A stretch of DNA of 56,559 bases, from NCBI GenBank assembly GCA_014825775.1, contig MVAQ01000138.1:1-56559 (forward strand), read 5' to 3'. Shown here one piece after another: positions 13,744 to 28,662 of this stretch. A program made the translations under genes and the position numbers. The notes beneath the pieces were generated by a model. It saw only the letters and a program-made list of their open reading frames with translations, searched no databases and had not been told where the DNA came from. This DNA comes from Krasilnikovozyma curviuscula. Lineage: Eukaryota; Basidiomycota; Tremellomycetes; Cystofilobasidiales; Mrakiaceae. The first letter of the stretch is position 1. Every line of letters starts with the position of its first letter.

Positions 13744-16700
13744 TCAGAAAGGTGTCTTCTTCATCTCTTCAAACAGCTCATCAGTGTCATCTAGTTGCAA
13801 ATCGTCCCCTGGGTTCCAGTGGCCTTCGTCACCATTTCTATCTTCCTCCTCTTCCTCTTCCTCCTCGTCCTCTTCTTCGTCATCCTGACCCTCAATGTGT
13901 AGAGGAGGCTGAGTGAAGTTGTCATCGATGAGGAAGCCTTCATCCTGAAATGACCCAGGCATGCTACTCGCTCGGCTACCGCGACCGCTATTGTCCTCGT
14001 CTTCAGACATTCCATCTATGTCAGAGTAAGATCGTAACGGGCTGCTAGGTCGCGGACTTGGATTTCTGTCCAGAGCGGTGTCGCCTGCGCCAACCGTTGA
14101 TCTGGAAGATCTTCGTCCGAGAGTTAGGTTTCGTAGCACGCTTAGTCTCCCGGAACCATCGGAGCGAGCAGATAGAGCTGGTGATGGTGGTGATAGATCT
14201 GGTAGCTGAATATCTAGGTCTGGGGCCTTCCAGAAATTGAAGTCTGTGAACTCAGGTGCCCAACGAGTATTGACGGGTGGGAACATCTCATCGACCAGAT
14301 CATTCATGTAGATATAGCTAGATGAAGTGGAGAAGAACTCAAGTTAGTCACGCCAGTGTGTAATGACTTATGAAAAACCTACCTGGATTTGTGACCAGCG
14401 AGCTCAAGAAGCTCCGTCTTGACTTCTCCACTGGAGTCGATAGTAAAGATTCGGGAGCTAGGAATTCCAACTGTTCGATAACTCATGGCATCTGTGATTC
14501 GATTACCAAACCCAGCGTAGAACGGGAGTTTGTTGGCTCCAAACAAGCGTTGAATATCTCTTAGACATGCCATCTTGAAAACTTCAGGCTTCTTCATGAT
14601 CACCTCGCTATGCAACAGCAAAACAAACTTAGCTTCTTTACTTACATTGATTAAAGACCTGTAATGATTCTTACCGATGCAATGAAGCCATTAAACGATC
14701 TGGACTCATGATGACAGGTCCTTCTGGGAGTTGATAAGGACCTTGACTAATGCCTTTGAGATAATCTCTCGTCGAGTCAGCTTGTCCGATAGCTCTGGCA
14801 GTAAGGTACATGATCTTGTAGCCGTTCCGGCTGGAAACCTCCACCCAGTCAGTATCGTGCTAATCATACAGAGTGATATACAAACTCACGTGACATCGGT
14901 GTACAGCTTGGCAACACCGAGATGGGTCCAGTCCCTTCCGATAGCAGCGAAAACGTGGCCGAGTGCATCAGATCTGTCCAACACGATGTCGTCAGAATAC
15001 AGAAAGCTCAACAACCATATGGGAGCACTCACTTGGTAATGGTACCATCAATGTCCGAAATCACAACGTGATCAGAAGCTTCCCACAGGAAAATTCTCGC
15101 AGCGCATGTTGCCAGTCCGGAGTACGAAGAAGTGACTGAGAATGTCACGGTGTTGGCGCCTTTTTTGAGCTTGAGAGCTTTCTGCGAGGTGAAATTCGAA
15201 TAAAACTCAGTTCAAGGCTGTGATGGGTACGTGCAATAGAGAGACAAACGAGTTGATCAGAAGACAATCGCAGAGTTTTCGCGAAGTGAGTGGAGCTCCT
15301 GTTCGACGCCAGTTCCGGTGATGATGCTGTTAACGGTGGTGATAGAGGTGGTTCCTATAATAGGCGAAAATGTCAATGGTATTTCTTATCCCAGCAGAAG
15401 GGATACCATCTTACAGATTGAGAGCGGATCAAAGGAGATGGCGGCAACTGAGGGGAGCTGGATCCTTCTTCATTGGAATCCTGAGAAGCCGAACTAGCAG
15501 ATGGAAGAGTGAGCCATCTCGTCCATCCATTACCACTCGTTGAGGTGTCTTCAGAATGAGTGTGTTTGAGTTTTGAATTGTTTGCTGTGGGGGACGCTAT
15601 AGATTTGCGGAAAACAATCAAAACCGCCAGCACCGGCGAGGCGTTGGTCCAAGTAAGATATCTGAAATGATGAGATTTGTTCAGTGCACAAATTGAGATC
15701 TTAAGCAGAAAGAAGTTACACCCACGTATTCTTGATTTGAATTACTAGTAACTTTGATTCGACAACCTCAGGTTCTTGTATGAAGCATCTAAATGTGATT
15801 CTCTTGGATTCGAACTCCTTGGAAGTTGTCTTAAAAGGATACCATTGTCAAATACATTCAAAATACAGTAGCGAAAATCAAACTCACCTCTTTGTCTAGA
15901 TTAGACTTTGGTTTCGCGTTGAACGAATCTTCTCCGCACAAACTCAGCTGGAAGGTATGAACATCCTTCTCTGTCTCGAGAATAAACTTGTATGGGTCAG
16001 ACTCGTCATTTTTTAGTTTTCCGATGGACGAGCTTGTCACTTCGCCGCCGCTAGCCGATTCTGAGCGTTGAGGGAACCCTCCCCAATCCCACGAGTATTC
16101 CGGCCCAGAAGATAGACCCAAAGAATCAAGACCTCGCTGATTCGAAGACCCGTCATCATTTGAAGTAGGGGGCAGACCCTCATAGCTTTTTGAATAGTCA
16201 AATGACGTGGTGTTGGCTCGTTCTCGAGTCTGCTTCGTTAAAGAACGAACTACTGAAGGGTTGGATGAAGAGAGAAGGTCTTGGGAGAAACGAACTATCG
16301 AGTTTCGAGTGGTATCTAAGGAACACAAGGCAAAATTGCCGATAAGCATAACATTCATCTCCCTCCTTTGATGATAGAATGGACTTACCATCAGCATCGA
16401 GCTCCATTTCTCCTTCAAGCTCAGACTTCATTCTAGTCAGATCTGTATGCCAATTGCGACCTGTGTTCCCAGTGTTACCGAATTTTTCGTGGACATCACC
16501 AGGTGCTGAAGCAGGTAGAGTTGGTGACTGAGGATTAAGATTACTTTTTGATTGTTTGTACCCAGACATATCCAGCACAACATCTGTTCGGAGTAGACCA
16601 GTACACTGAGATTACGTTACGAGGAGGTAAGCAGAGTGAACGTACCGTTTCCGTACACGACATCAGGTGGAACACCATCTCCGTGTCTCGGCTTGGGGAG

Positions 16701-17950
16701 GTAGGCATCACCAACATCTTCTTCTTCTCCAGCCTCAGCAGCACGCCTTTCCTTACGGAATGGGATCACCGCATCTTTGATCTTCTCCCCTCGAGCGTAA
16801 TGTTTCAAGTGGGTTGCCTTGGGTAGGATCGAGCCGCCAAGTTCTGCTGTAGAAGCCAGTATATCGGAAGGATGAAGGGAGTCATCCTGATCATCGGAGA
16901 AGAATTTGGGTGGGTCTTCAGGTGATAGTGTTGAATAGTTTGACTGGCGAGGTGTTTTAGCTAGCGGGGATTTTGTAACGTGAAGTCAGCGGCGGCGCTA
17001 TTTGGCAAAATAGACCAGTCAATTGATCACGTACGCGAAGAAGAGCTGTCACCACCAGACGGATCTTCTGGAAGCTTGCTACTGCTAGATATGGCATTGC
17101 TGTTTGAGTTGAGATCCAAAAAGTCAGGCTCTTCCGAAAGAGGATCTGGCTCATTTAAGGCAAATCTGTTGAGGTATTGCAATTCTCCATCAGCAGCTAG
17201 CTTAGCGAGCTCCTCTTTAGACTCAGCATTGAGCGTCTTCCTATCGTTAATAGCCTGGACTGAGAGAGAGCTGCTGGTCGCATACGCCAGATTGGGAGAG
17301 CCTTTTTCATTCGTGGAGTTCTAAAGCAGAAATAAGAGTTGGTTAGAATCTTCAGTTTTTTTACCGTAAAACAGAGATACAACTCACCACTTTCGTAGCT
17401 CCTAATATGGGACTGGTGAGGAGATCATCAGGTACATCGTCGTTCGTCTCAATGACGAAGAATGCCTCTCCAGCATCGCCAACTTTCATCCAAAATGGAG
17501 ATGGTTCTGAATTGACTGACAGTGTGACCTAGATCGTCGAATCGACGCACAATAAACCACGTCAGGGATAAATTCCAAGACGCTCGACACACGTTGCTCG
17601 TATTGCCGGAAAGGAAACTCACCCTTTTCTCGCCAGCCCTTAGCACTTGCAGCTTACCAAATCTGACATGGAACGGAGAGCAGCTGAGAATCGTTTCCCC
17701 AGGGTTATTCTTCGAACGGGAGAACCATCCGTGTGTGAGAAACGTGAAAACGTCACTGTTCAGCGAATAAGGATGAAGACTCACCTCGTCAGTCTTTTCC
17801 ACCACAATGACATCGATAGCACCCGTCAGAGTAGCTGGGTTAATACCAGAGTAATACTGATAGGCCCTTGAAAGATACTGATCGGAAGCTGACTTCGTCA
17901 GACCACATAATTGACGGAACGCATTGTCCACACGAAGGACTGACCTGCAT
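13744..17950 (-). CDS. PAH1: Phosphatidate phosphatase (lipin/Pah1)
   Basis: Lipins dephosphorylate phosphatidic acid to diacylglycerol at the ER/nuclear envelope, setting the balance between phospholipid and triacylglycerol synthesis. The N-LIP domain reads [48 protein letters not shown] and [16 protein letters not shown] long variable middle follows, then the LNS2/HAD catalytic domain with the DxDGT motif in [48 protein letters not shown] and [20 protein letters not shown]. The end is a strongly acidic tail with [12 protein letters not shown], resembling the Trp-containing acidic tail of Pah1. The start is placed at 17950. A 6-base exon ATGCAG (17945-17950) joins across a 67-base intron (17878-17944, GTCAGT...CAG) to give MQYL, matching the MQYVGRA start of yeast Pah1. 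Starting at 17931 would need a GTG codon. Confidence 0.93.
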
Positions 17951-18445
17951 TATTCCAGCTTGCGAGAATCCAGAGACTACTCCTTCCTGAGAGACGGTAC
18001 TCTACCTCACCGTTCTATGAGCAGCCCAGGCGACTCTCTAGAACCCCAACTAAACCAGTGGACCACCTCAGAATTCCAGCGTAGTCAGCCACAGGTGACT
18101 CGGAGTGTCTAACCTTACAGAAACCTCGGTATAGCGGCGATTGAGGGAAACTTTAACCTTGGAAGGTTAAGAGTAAGATATTCCTTAGAGATATTGATGA
18201 GGGGTGGTGAGGAGTGAACTTGAAATTCCTCGCCCCATCAGAATGCGCAGAGGTGTGGCTGGAGATATATTGAGAAACTTGTCCTTTCCGGTGAACAAAC
18301 AGCTTTGGTTTTTGTCAAGAGGTACTTCATATTACAAGACTAGGTATGGAGGGGGGGCAGAAACGTTGACTGTTGTGATGCGCCACGATTGTCGCAACTT
18401 ACATGGCTAAAGAAGGAGTTCAGCAATCTAAAATCGCTACTTATC
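17951..18445. other. 495-base intergenic region upstream of lipin
   Basis: This holds the lipin promoter and the 3' flank of the next minus-strand gene. Short open frames here show no family features and have no support. A near-perfect palindrome lies at 18153-18170. Confidence 0.4.
18153..18170. repeat. Palindrome TTAACCTT-GG-AAGGTTAA
   Basis: Two 8-base arms are exact reverse complements around a GG centre, about 200 bases upstream of the lipin start codon. It could be a dimeric transcription factor site. Nothing else supports that. Confidence 0.5.
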
Positions 18446-20154
18446 CTACTGAGCAGCAGCAGGGGCTGCAGGGGCTGCTCCTGGAGCAACGGTGATAGCA
18501 CTCTTTGAGTTGGAGAGAGTGGGAGTGAAGGCGATGGGAGCAGTGCCTCCTCCTACTGCAGCAGAACCGATAGCAGCGCTTTCAAGACCCCCAGATGGAC
18601 CTATCATTAGCACGAAATATATTAGCTATCTTGATGGTAGGTATGATTAGAATAATAGGAATCACCGGCTGGAGATGGTGGAGCAGATCCAATTCCAGCA
18701 CCAGAAGCTTGAGCGGAAGGAGGGACACTACCAGCAGCAGATCCAGCAGCAAGCGGTACTGATAATGGGAGAATAAAGAGGCAAAGTGTGACAACCGAGA
18801 GATTTAGCCTTGGGGCCAAAACTCAAATGGACCAACAGAAATATTTGTTTACCTGACGCCGCTGGTGGAGTATTTGGGACAGCGCTGACTCCTCCAGCAT
18901 TTGGTGGTGCAGCTCCGGCGGTCACCGTGACAGTGACAGTGACTTTTCATAGCATCGAAAGTAATAATACTATCAGAACCGGTTTGTTGGCTGTGTTGGT
19001 GTTTGTGATGGAGGAAAACCCACCAGTTCCAGCAGCAGCAGCACCGACACCTTGACTAGCGCCAGCTGCAGCCGACGCTCCACCAGCAGCTGATACGGCA
19101 GTCTGTGTTTCAGATTTTTTAATTTGATTTGAGACATTAGACACAAGAACAGGTCCATTACCTTCTCTGAGTGCTTACTTTAGAGGCGCCAGCTCCTGCT
19201 GAAACACCAGCTCCAGCGTTAGATGGAGCTGCAGCTTTCTACTCAGATTTCAAACGGGAGTGAGACGAAGAAGATAAACAGGAAATGAGTGATGAGGACC
19301 GACTGAGACGCTGCCAGCAGCCTTAAGCCGACAAAGGCTCAATCTTAACGTCAGAGACCAGAGAATTGCAAACCGTCGTCATCAATCAAAACATATGCTT
19401 ACAGATTTTCCTTTTCCAGCGGCACCAGGAGCTGCTGAAGCTGCACCACTCTGTGTAAGAGAATTGGTTACAACACCGATCTCCCATTTCAGACGGCGGC
19501 AAAGAAATGAGACTCACCGCACCAGCTGGCTTAGCAGCAGGAGTTGACTAACAACGAAGGAGTTAACCCCAGAAATGAGGATGGTTTGTAGGGAAGTAGG
19601 GAAAATAAAACTTACGGCAGCTTTAGCTGGAGGAGTTGGCTGGAGATGGTATGAAGGAAAGTCAGTAAGTTTCGGTCAGAAACCCAGGGTGTCAGCAGGA
19701 TAGTAGTTGGCATATTAAATTACAGCTGGGTTTCCTCCAGCGGCTGCAGCAGGAGTTTTTGCCTTCGATAAAAGTTGCAGGTGAGATGCAGTGGAGACGG
19801 CAAAATAAAAAACCAAAATCAAGCACGACTCACGGCTTGACCAGTGCCTTCTGTGGCTCCACCACCCAGGAGTTCGGCTAGAGGGTTACCTCCACCAGCA
19901 CCAGCACCTCCTCCCAACAATTCTGCCAGTTGGTCGCCCCCAGCCGCTCCTCCTCCCAGCAAACCTCCCAGTGCACCTTGACCACCAGCACCTCTGCGTC
20001 TACTTCCCAGTTTCCTAAAAAGTTCTCCAAATCGAGGTTCGAGAGACTCCTGTTTCTTGTTGATGCCAACGTGCTGCTCGATATCGACTGGGTGGGCAAC
20101 GATTTGTGTGATCGCGCCGACGAGCGCGATGGTGAGGACGCTTGTGAACTTCAT
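18446..20154 (-). CDS. Secreted Ala/Gly/Pro-rich low-complexity protein encoded by micro-exons
   Basis: I do not recognise this gene. Exon 1 (19834-20154, 107 codons) encodes a signal peptide (MKFTSVLTIALVGAITQIV) and an early segment with dibasic sites (INKKQE, GSRRRG). It then has Gly-rich repeats containing QLAELLGGGA and PLAELLGGGA. Ten further exons can be placed: 19724-19762 (39 bases), 19616-19639 (24), 19518-19547 (30), 19403-19450 (48), 19304-19321 (18, or 12), 19179-19238 (60), 19024-19102 (79), 18853-18942 (90), 18666-18758 (93) and 18446-18600 (155). The reading frame is continuous throughout, about 318 residues. The short exons encode modules such as AKTPAAAAGGNPA, PTPPAKAA, STPAAKPAGA and SGAASAAPGAAGKGKS. 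Introns run 65-84 bases near the micro-exons. There is no transmembrane or GPI-like hydrophobic tail (end PGAAPAAPAAAQ). A cell-wall or secreted structural protein is plausible but unproven. Confidence 0.8.
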
Positions 20155-20591
20155 GACGAGTACTCTTGAGTGACTGGCACAGACGAAAATATAGAGACAA
20201 CGCAATAGAGAAAGTGACTGGCAAGAGAAACTCTGTTTCAGCAATGCGACGCGAAATGACGACGGTGGTGTACAAGTACACCCGCTCTCACTTGGAATAG
20301 CCAGCTATCCAAAGTATACGATAGGTATACCTGCTCGCAGAGATGGTTTGAAAGATCTCTCCAGGATGATTGCGCGGGTCCCTTTTGAAAGCTTACGATG
20401 CTGTGTTGTGTCGCAAGTTTGGTCGTCAAGTACTTGAAACATGAAGATCGCTGGCGAAGTTAAACATGATTCTCGCTCCCTATAGAAGCAGGGAATTTAT
20501 CATATACGATATCACTGTCCCAGCAAGGGGACATTTGCATTCTGAAGAAATCTCGTGAATAGGCGTTTACAGCATGAACATCTTTCTCAAC
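20155..20591. other. 437-base intergenic region
   Basis: It contains the promoter of the micro-exon secreted gene and the 3' flank of the PROPPIN gene. The palindromic hexamer GTATAC occurs twice, separated by five bases, near 20310-20330. No coding sequence is supported. Confidence 0.35.
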
Positions 20592-22468
20592 TCACCACCC
20601 ACCTTCACCGCTACCAAATCTACGGTACTCCACAAGCTGACAGTCACTGCCGATATTTCTCTTGGCATCAACCAAGTCCTCTTCGTCCTCCCCTCTTCCT
20701 GCCGCACCATCATCATCCTTCGATTTCGTTTTCTGCACTTGAGATTGTGAACTTGGCAAAGCAAGGCGATACCAGCCGCCAGTATGAGTCAAGCATATGA
20801 GTTGATGCTCAACACGAATTGGCTTGGGGGGCAGATTTCCAGATGACGGACGATAGCTCCTTGAGGATCGTTTGTGTTGGGAAGAGCTGGAGCTTCGTCG
20901 TTGCATCTTTGAGGAAGAAGAGTTGTAGTCGGAATGATCAGCTGAGCCCGAGGTAATTTGTTTTTTGGATGATAGGAGTAAAGACGTCGGGTGGTCGAGT
21001 CGCTGGGGAGACGGAGTGTCACTCGATCTGGAGTGCTGATGATGAGGTCGAGGATCGGGAGGAGCTTCAACTTCAACATTGATCCAAGCTAGAGAACACT
21101 TCTCTTCACCACCTTCACCTCCAAGAACTTCCGCATGAGGGTTCTTGGTCGGTAGCCTGTACTGCGCGTGGGACCATTCGGAGGAGAAGTAACGAGGAAG
21201 AGCAATAGGCAGGTAAGGTTTGAGAAGTGAGTTTAGAGCTGAAGGACGGTTTATTGGATTGCTCGGTTGTTTGGGGCTCGATGGAGGTGAATCTGTTTTT
21301 GTTGACGTCGATGTCGATGTTGTGGTAGGATCGACGATGCTGAAGACATGAACCGTCCCTTTGTCGCTCCCGACAGCGAGCATGGATCCGTCCCTCCTCC
21401 AAGCTACTTCCCATATCACAGCCTTGTCGCTACCCCTCCGAAGCTCTCTCACCAAAGCCCCAGTCCTGCCATCCCAGATTCTGATCAGAGTGCCTCGTTC
21501 AGAAGATGTAGAGAGTAACATTCCTGACGGAGGAGCTGCGAGAGAAGATAGTGAGGTAGTATGCGCAACTATCATAGTGCTATTTGGGGTGGTAAATGAT
21601 GGGACAGGAAAGCTGCTGGTTGATGTTTGAGATTGCTGTTGAGTAGGTTGTGGGCAAGGTGAAAGGTGAATCAGGTGGACGTGACCAGATTGTCTGCCAG
21701 GGATTGCCAGGAGTGTGCTAGAAGGTAAAGTAGCCATAGCCAATAATCCTGATAGAAATCGTTCAGAAGTCAGTGTTGCGAAACCTTCTCAAGTTCCAGC
21801 GAGATAGAAAGTGCAGCACGGACCTGTAGGATTGTCGTAAGTTTCCCACTCGTTGACCCATCTGAGTCCCCCACCTCTTCCATCACTACTGGAGGCAAGA
21901 TGAGGCATTTCTCGCTCCTTCCCCTTAAGGGACGATGGTTCAACCGGTTGACTAGACTGCGCGCTGTTACGAGACCCATCCAACCAACCTTCTATCTCAT
22001 ACAGCACCACTCTTCTCTTGAAAGCAACAGCCACATTTCCTCTGCGACATGCAACACCAGTTATTCGTTCCCTGAATTCCAATTCGACCAAGGGAGTTGC
22101 TGCTCGGTCGTCAAACACGATCAGCTTGTTGGGCGGGTAGAGGGGAGACGAGCCACCTCCTCTAAGGAAGACGAGGGACGTTCGATGGATGAGGTGAGCA
22201 GAAGCAAGTGATCCAGGTAGAACTGTCAGAGCCAGAGGAGCCAAGGGAGAGTGTCAGTCATTGGATCGAGTTGACCCCCACCGCTTCCAGACGGAGCCTT
22301 CGTCTGCCTCAAGGACCTACCTCTCTTCCTGACTCTTTTCAAAGGCCAAACAGACCAAATTTCATACCCATCTTCCCTAGCAACTGAAAAGAAATCTCCA
22401 TCCTGGTTCAAGCTGAGGCCATTTGCTGGAATTGAAGAGGAGCCTGAGAGGGGCTGCCTGAGAAGCAT
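20592..22468 (-). CDS. HSV2: PROPPIN WD40 protein (Hsv2/WIPI3-4 type), autophagy-related
   Basis: PROPPINs are seven-bladed propellers that bind PI3P and PI(3,5)P2 on endosome and autophagosome membranes. The first exon reads GLSLNQDGDFFSVAREDGYE and IWSVWPLKRV. The next gives LVFLRGGGSSPLYPPNKLIV, FDDRAATPLVELEFRERITG and VACRRGNVAVAFKRRVVLYE. The third has LLATSSERGT-type motif variants (LLSTSSERGTLIRIWDGRTG), the phosphoinositide motif ELRRGSDKA, and RRDGSMLAVGSDKGTVHVFS. The lipid-binding F/LRRG motif is present as LRRG, which suits the Hsv2/WIPI3-4 branch rather than Atg18. A long Ser/Thr/Pro-rich insertion (roughly 150 residues) interrupts the C-terminal blades before HQLICLTHTGGWYRLAL. 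The exact paralogue is an inference from LRRG and the N-terminal pattern. Confidence 0.85.
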
Positions 22469-22863
22469 GAGAGCTTACTTAGAAGCTAGTTAGCCTTTGG
22501 CTGTCACCACTATCAAATTGCTTTTCTCGAGAGACCACAGTCGTCCTATCCAGTTGGCTGATACTTAGAAGCAGTGCTGGTTTGCAGTCTCTTGAACAGT
22601 AGCGCGCGCGTGGACCTAATTTGGCTGAGGCTGAATCCACAGCGACACTTTCGTACAGAAGACCCTACTTAAAATGAGCTCAAGGGAACGCATTGCATCC
22701 AATAGCCATGTCCTGAGATAATTGTTTTCACCCCTTTCTACTTGTTCTCTTCAGCCTCGCGCAATTCGACACGAACCCGTCATTCGCTGTCATACATACA
22801 AATACCACTGTAACATCAACTTCGGATTCATGATTCACCATAGAAGGGTGTATTTCTCCTCGT
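22469..22863. other. 395-base intergenic region
   Basis: It lies between the PROPPIN start and the ARP3 stop, with both genes on the minus strand, so it should contain the PROPPIN promoter. A GCGCGCG run occurs near 22602-22610. I see no gene here. Confidence 0.35.
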
Positions 22864-25141
<2,278 letters not shown>

Positions 25142-25619
25142 GTTGGCCCAGTTGTGACCTTTTCGGGGATTCTGAGCAGGTGAGGGACGGAATCAGGATG
25201 AGGCGAGCCATGCGCTTCGAGGGGTGGGCGAAAGCATGCTTGGGGAATTTAGTCTCACTGAGATATGCGCTTTACAAAAAATCGGTGAGAGCACTTGGCA
25301 GTAGGAGTGGGACACAGGTTAGCCAAGTACGGGTGGAATTCGGCGATGGAAAACCCATGCGATGACCTTCCATCGAGACATGGGTCCGTCCGTCTTGCGG
25401 TAGAGCCAGCGGAGGTACAGCTATAAGAAGCACTGCAATAAATATACGATGGACATCTATTTATGCAAGAAACACAGTCGGTCGAAGTCGATGTCGACGT
25501 CTACGTGGTGTCTATCGAAACAAAGCAGACTCTAACAGAAGCTAAGGCTACATCTCTATGTACGAGCGAATGTAAACAAGAAATTATAACTTAACTGAAG
25601 AAATTATCTTAGTTTCGCT
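25142..25619. other. 478-base intergenic region
   Basis: It contains the ARP3 promoter and the 3' flank of the HAD phosphatase gene. One short plus-strand open frame (25180-25365) has no recognisable features and is not called. There is a GTCGA-rich stretch near 25480-25505. Confidence 0.35.
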
Positions 25620-26866
25620 CTAGAAGGCACTCTGGCCTTTAAATCCATCTAGTGCGCCGTCATCATCAAGGTTGTTGGTAACTTGAGGCTTTGCGAAAAA
25701 GATCTGTTCGGCGGAGGGGACTCTGGAAAGTGATGGGGTTGCTAGTGGTGTGATATCTGGTGTGGCTGGGGAGTCGAACCTATCTTCAGGCTGGTCTATG
25801 AGGAGCATAAGCTGGCCAGACGAATTGTAGACGGCTTGAACACTGCCAATGAGAACGGTCGGTGTAAGCGACCTCAAAGAAAGATAAAACAAAATAACCA
25901 CAAAATTCTTACTGCGACAAGTCCTCGACCAAGTAATCGGGGTTTTCTGCTTCAAGAGAAGCACGAGTATGAGACGTGCAGGTCGCGATGACAATCGCCC
26001 CAGACGCTTTGCCAGCTCGAATGCCTGTAGGAGCATCCTCAACAACAACACAGTCGAATGGAGATACACCAGAGAGCTCTGCTCCGAGGAGGTATGGGTC
26101 TGGGTTGGGTTTTCCTTTCTTGACTGATTCGGCTGTCACGAAGACTTTTGGTGTTGGGATGCCGGCTGTTGGGAGCGCTTGGGAGGCATAGAAGAACGTC
26201 GCTTCAAGAAAAGATATGAAGAGCAGTTAGAAATAAAGCTCATGAATATCGTTGATGGAGAACGATGGTCCCAACTCACAGGACGTGCACACGGCCCACT
26301 TTTCGTTCTTCTCATCTGCACCAGCCGAGATCTGGGCAATGAGTTCTCCAACACCAGGAAGTCTCACAATTCCTCCTTGTTCACCTTTCTTCTCCGCTTC
26401 ATCTCCTTTAGCTTTCGCAGCTGCCAAAATCGCTTTTTCGAAACGAGGTACTTCCTTGGCCAGGAGCTCTGGGTCGTCGATGCCGATGAAATGACGGAGA
26501 GCATCAATAGTTCTGTAGCCTGGAGTTTTCACCGAGGTAAACCGTAGAAGTAACAGAGAAAAGGAGTCAACTTTGTTGTCGAGAGAAATTCAAAACTGGC
26601 GGGTGGGGAGACAAACCGTGAGCTGATTTCAAGATGTGGTTCAAGTCGATGTGAGGATAGGTCTCTCTCATCAGTTCCCAAGCACATACTACAGCTGGTG
26701 AAGAATCAATGAGCGTGCCCTAACCATCCCCAATGGAAAAAAAGTCAGTCATCATCATCATCATCGTGACGAATCCATCGAATGGAATTCTTTCACTCAC
26801 GTCCATGTCGAACAGCACGGCAGAGCATTTGTGACTGACTGAGGCTGAATGTAATCTGAATGCCAT
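25620..26866 (-). CDS. HAD-family sugar/glycerol phosphatase (GPP/DOG-like)
   Basis: HAD phosphatases of this type hydrolyse small phosphates such as glycerol 3-phosphate or 2-deoxyglucose 6-phosphate. The nucleophile motif is created by splicing: AVLFDMD at the end of exon 1 joins GTLIDSSPAVVCAWELM. The cap domain follows (YRTIDALRHFIGIDDPELLA). The motif II region is KWAVCTS, motif III includes FVTAESVKKGKPNPDPYLLG and motif IV is FDCVVVEDAPTGIRAGKASG. These match GPP1/GPP2 and DOG phosphatases. Unusually, about 75 residues follow the HAD fold, rich in Thr-Pro and Ser (for example SPATPDITPLATPSLSRVPS). The start Met (MAFRLHSASVSHKCSA) is chosen because it sits a normal distance before DMDGT. 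An intron contains a short TCA repeat at 26749-26765. The precise substrate cannot be read from sequence. Confidence 0.85.
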
Positions 26867-27285
26867 TGCTGAGAGTGGAATGAGTGTGGAATATAACTTT
26901 GTTCGGTGGTTGGCGGATGGGAGGTAGTCAAGTGTTTTCGGAGATCCAGCGGCTTTTTTTGTTTTGAAAGGGACCAAAACCTACCTCGTCATTATTCTTT
27001 GATTTATGTCAAGAACGACAAATTTGAACCAGACAAACTTCATTTCACCCTTTGCTGGAAAATATCCTGGTAATAGCAGAGAGCGATTGATCCCGTTCGT
27101 TGTCCCGAATCCCCCTACCAAACTAAGCAATCATTATAGAAGAGCAATGGGAAACAGACTACTATGGAATTTTCATTGCAACTAAGTAATGAGGCTAGAT
27201 AAGTCGTATAAACTCACCTTGGGGTTTTCGCCATCGGCTCAGCTTCTGTACGTCGCGCTGCTCGCCGTCGTAACGTTAACAGTCA
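26867..27285. promoter_or_regulatory. Divergent promoter region between the HAD phosphatase and PLPHP genes
   Basis: This is a 419-base gap between two outward-facing starts. No named motif or extra gene is recognised. Confidence 0.4.
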
Positions 27286-28531
<1,246 letters not shown>

Positions 28532-28662
28532 ATCGTTTCTATCGACGTCATCATTGCACAGCTTCGGTCCTCATGCACAATATATTTACTTCTCTAAAAG
28601 AAAAACATTGTACAAGTACCCGCGCACACATTTCTCAGAGAGCTTCTCTATACACCGTGCGC

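Noticed and set aside
17449..17931. Open frame beginning at 17931 as the lipin start
   Set aside because: The first codon is GTG, and it reads through a GTCAGT...CAG intron that, when removed, gives the Pah1-like MQYL start.
17924..18410. Short plus-strand open frames upstream of lipin
   Set aside because: No family motif, no splice or codon support, and they overlap the lipin first exon and promoter.
25180..25365. Short plus-strand open frame upstream of ARP3
   Set aside because: No recognisable features, and it lies in the ARP3 promoter region.
26749..26765. TCA repeat as a notable microsatellite
   Set aside because: Only five and two-thirds units, inside an intron; ordinary.
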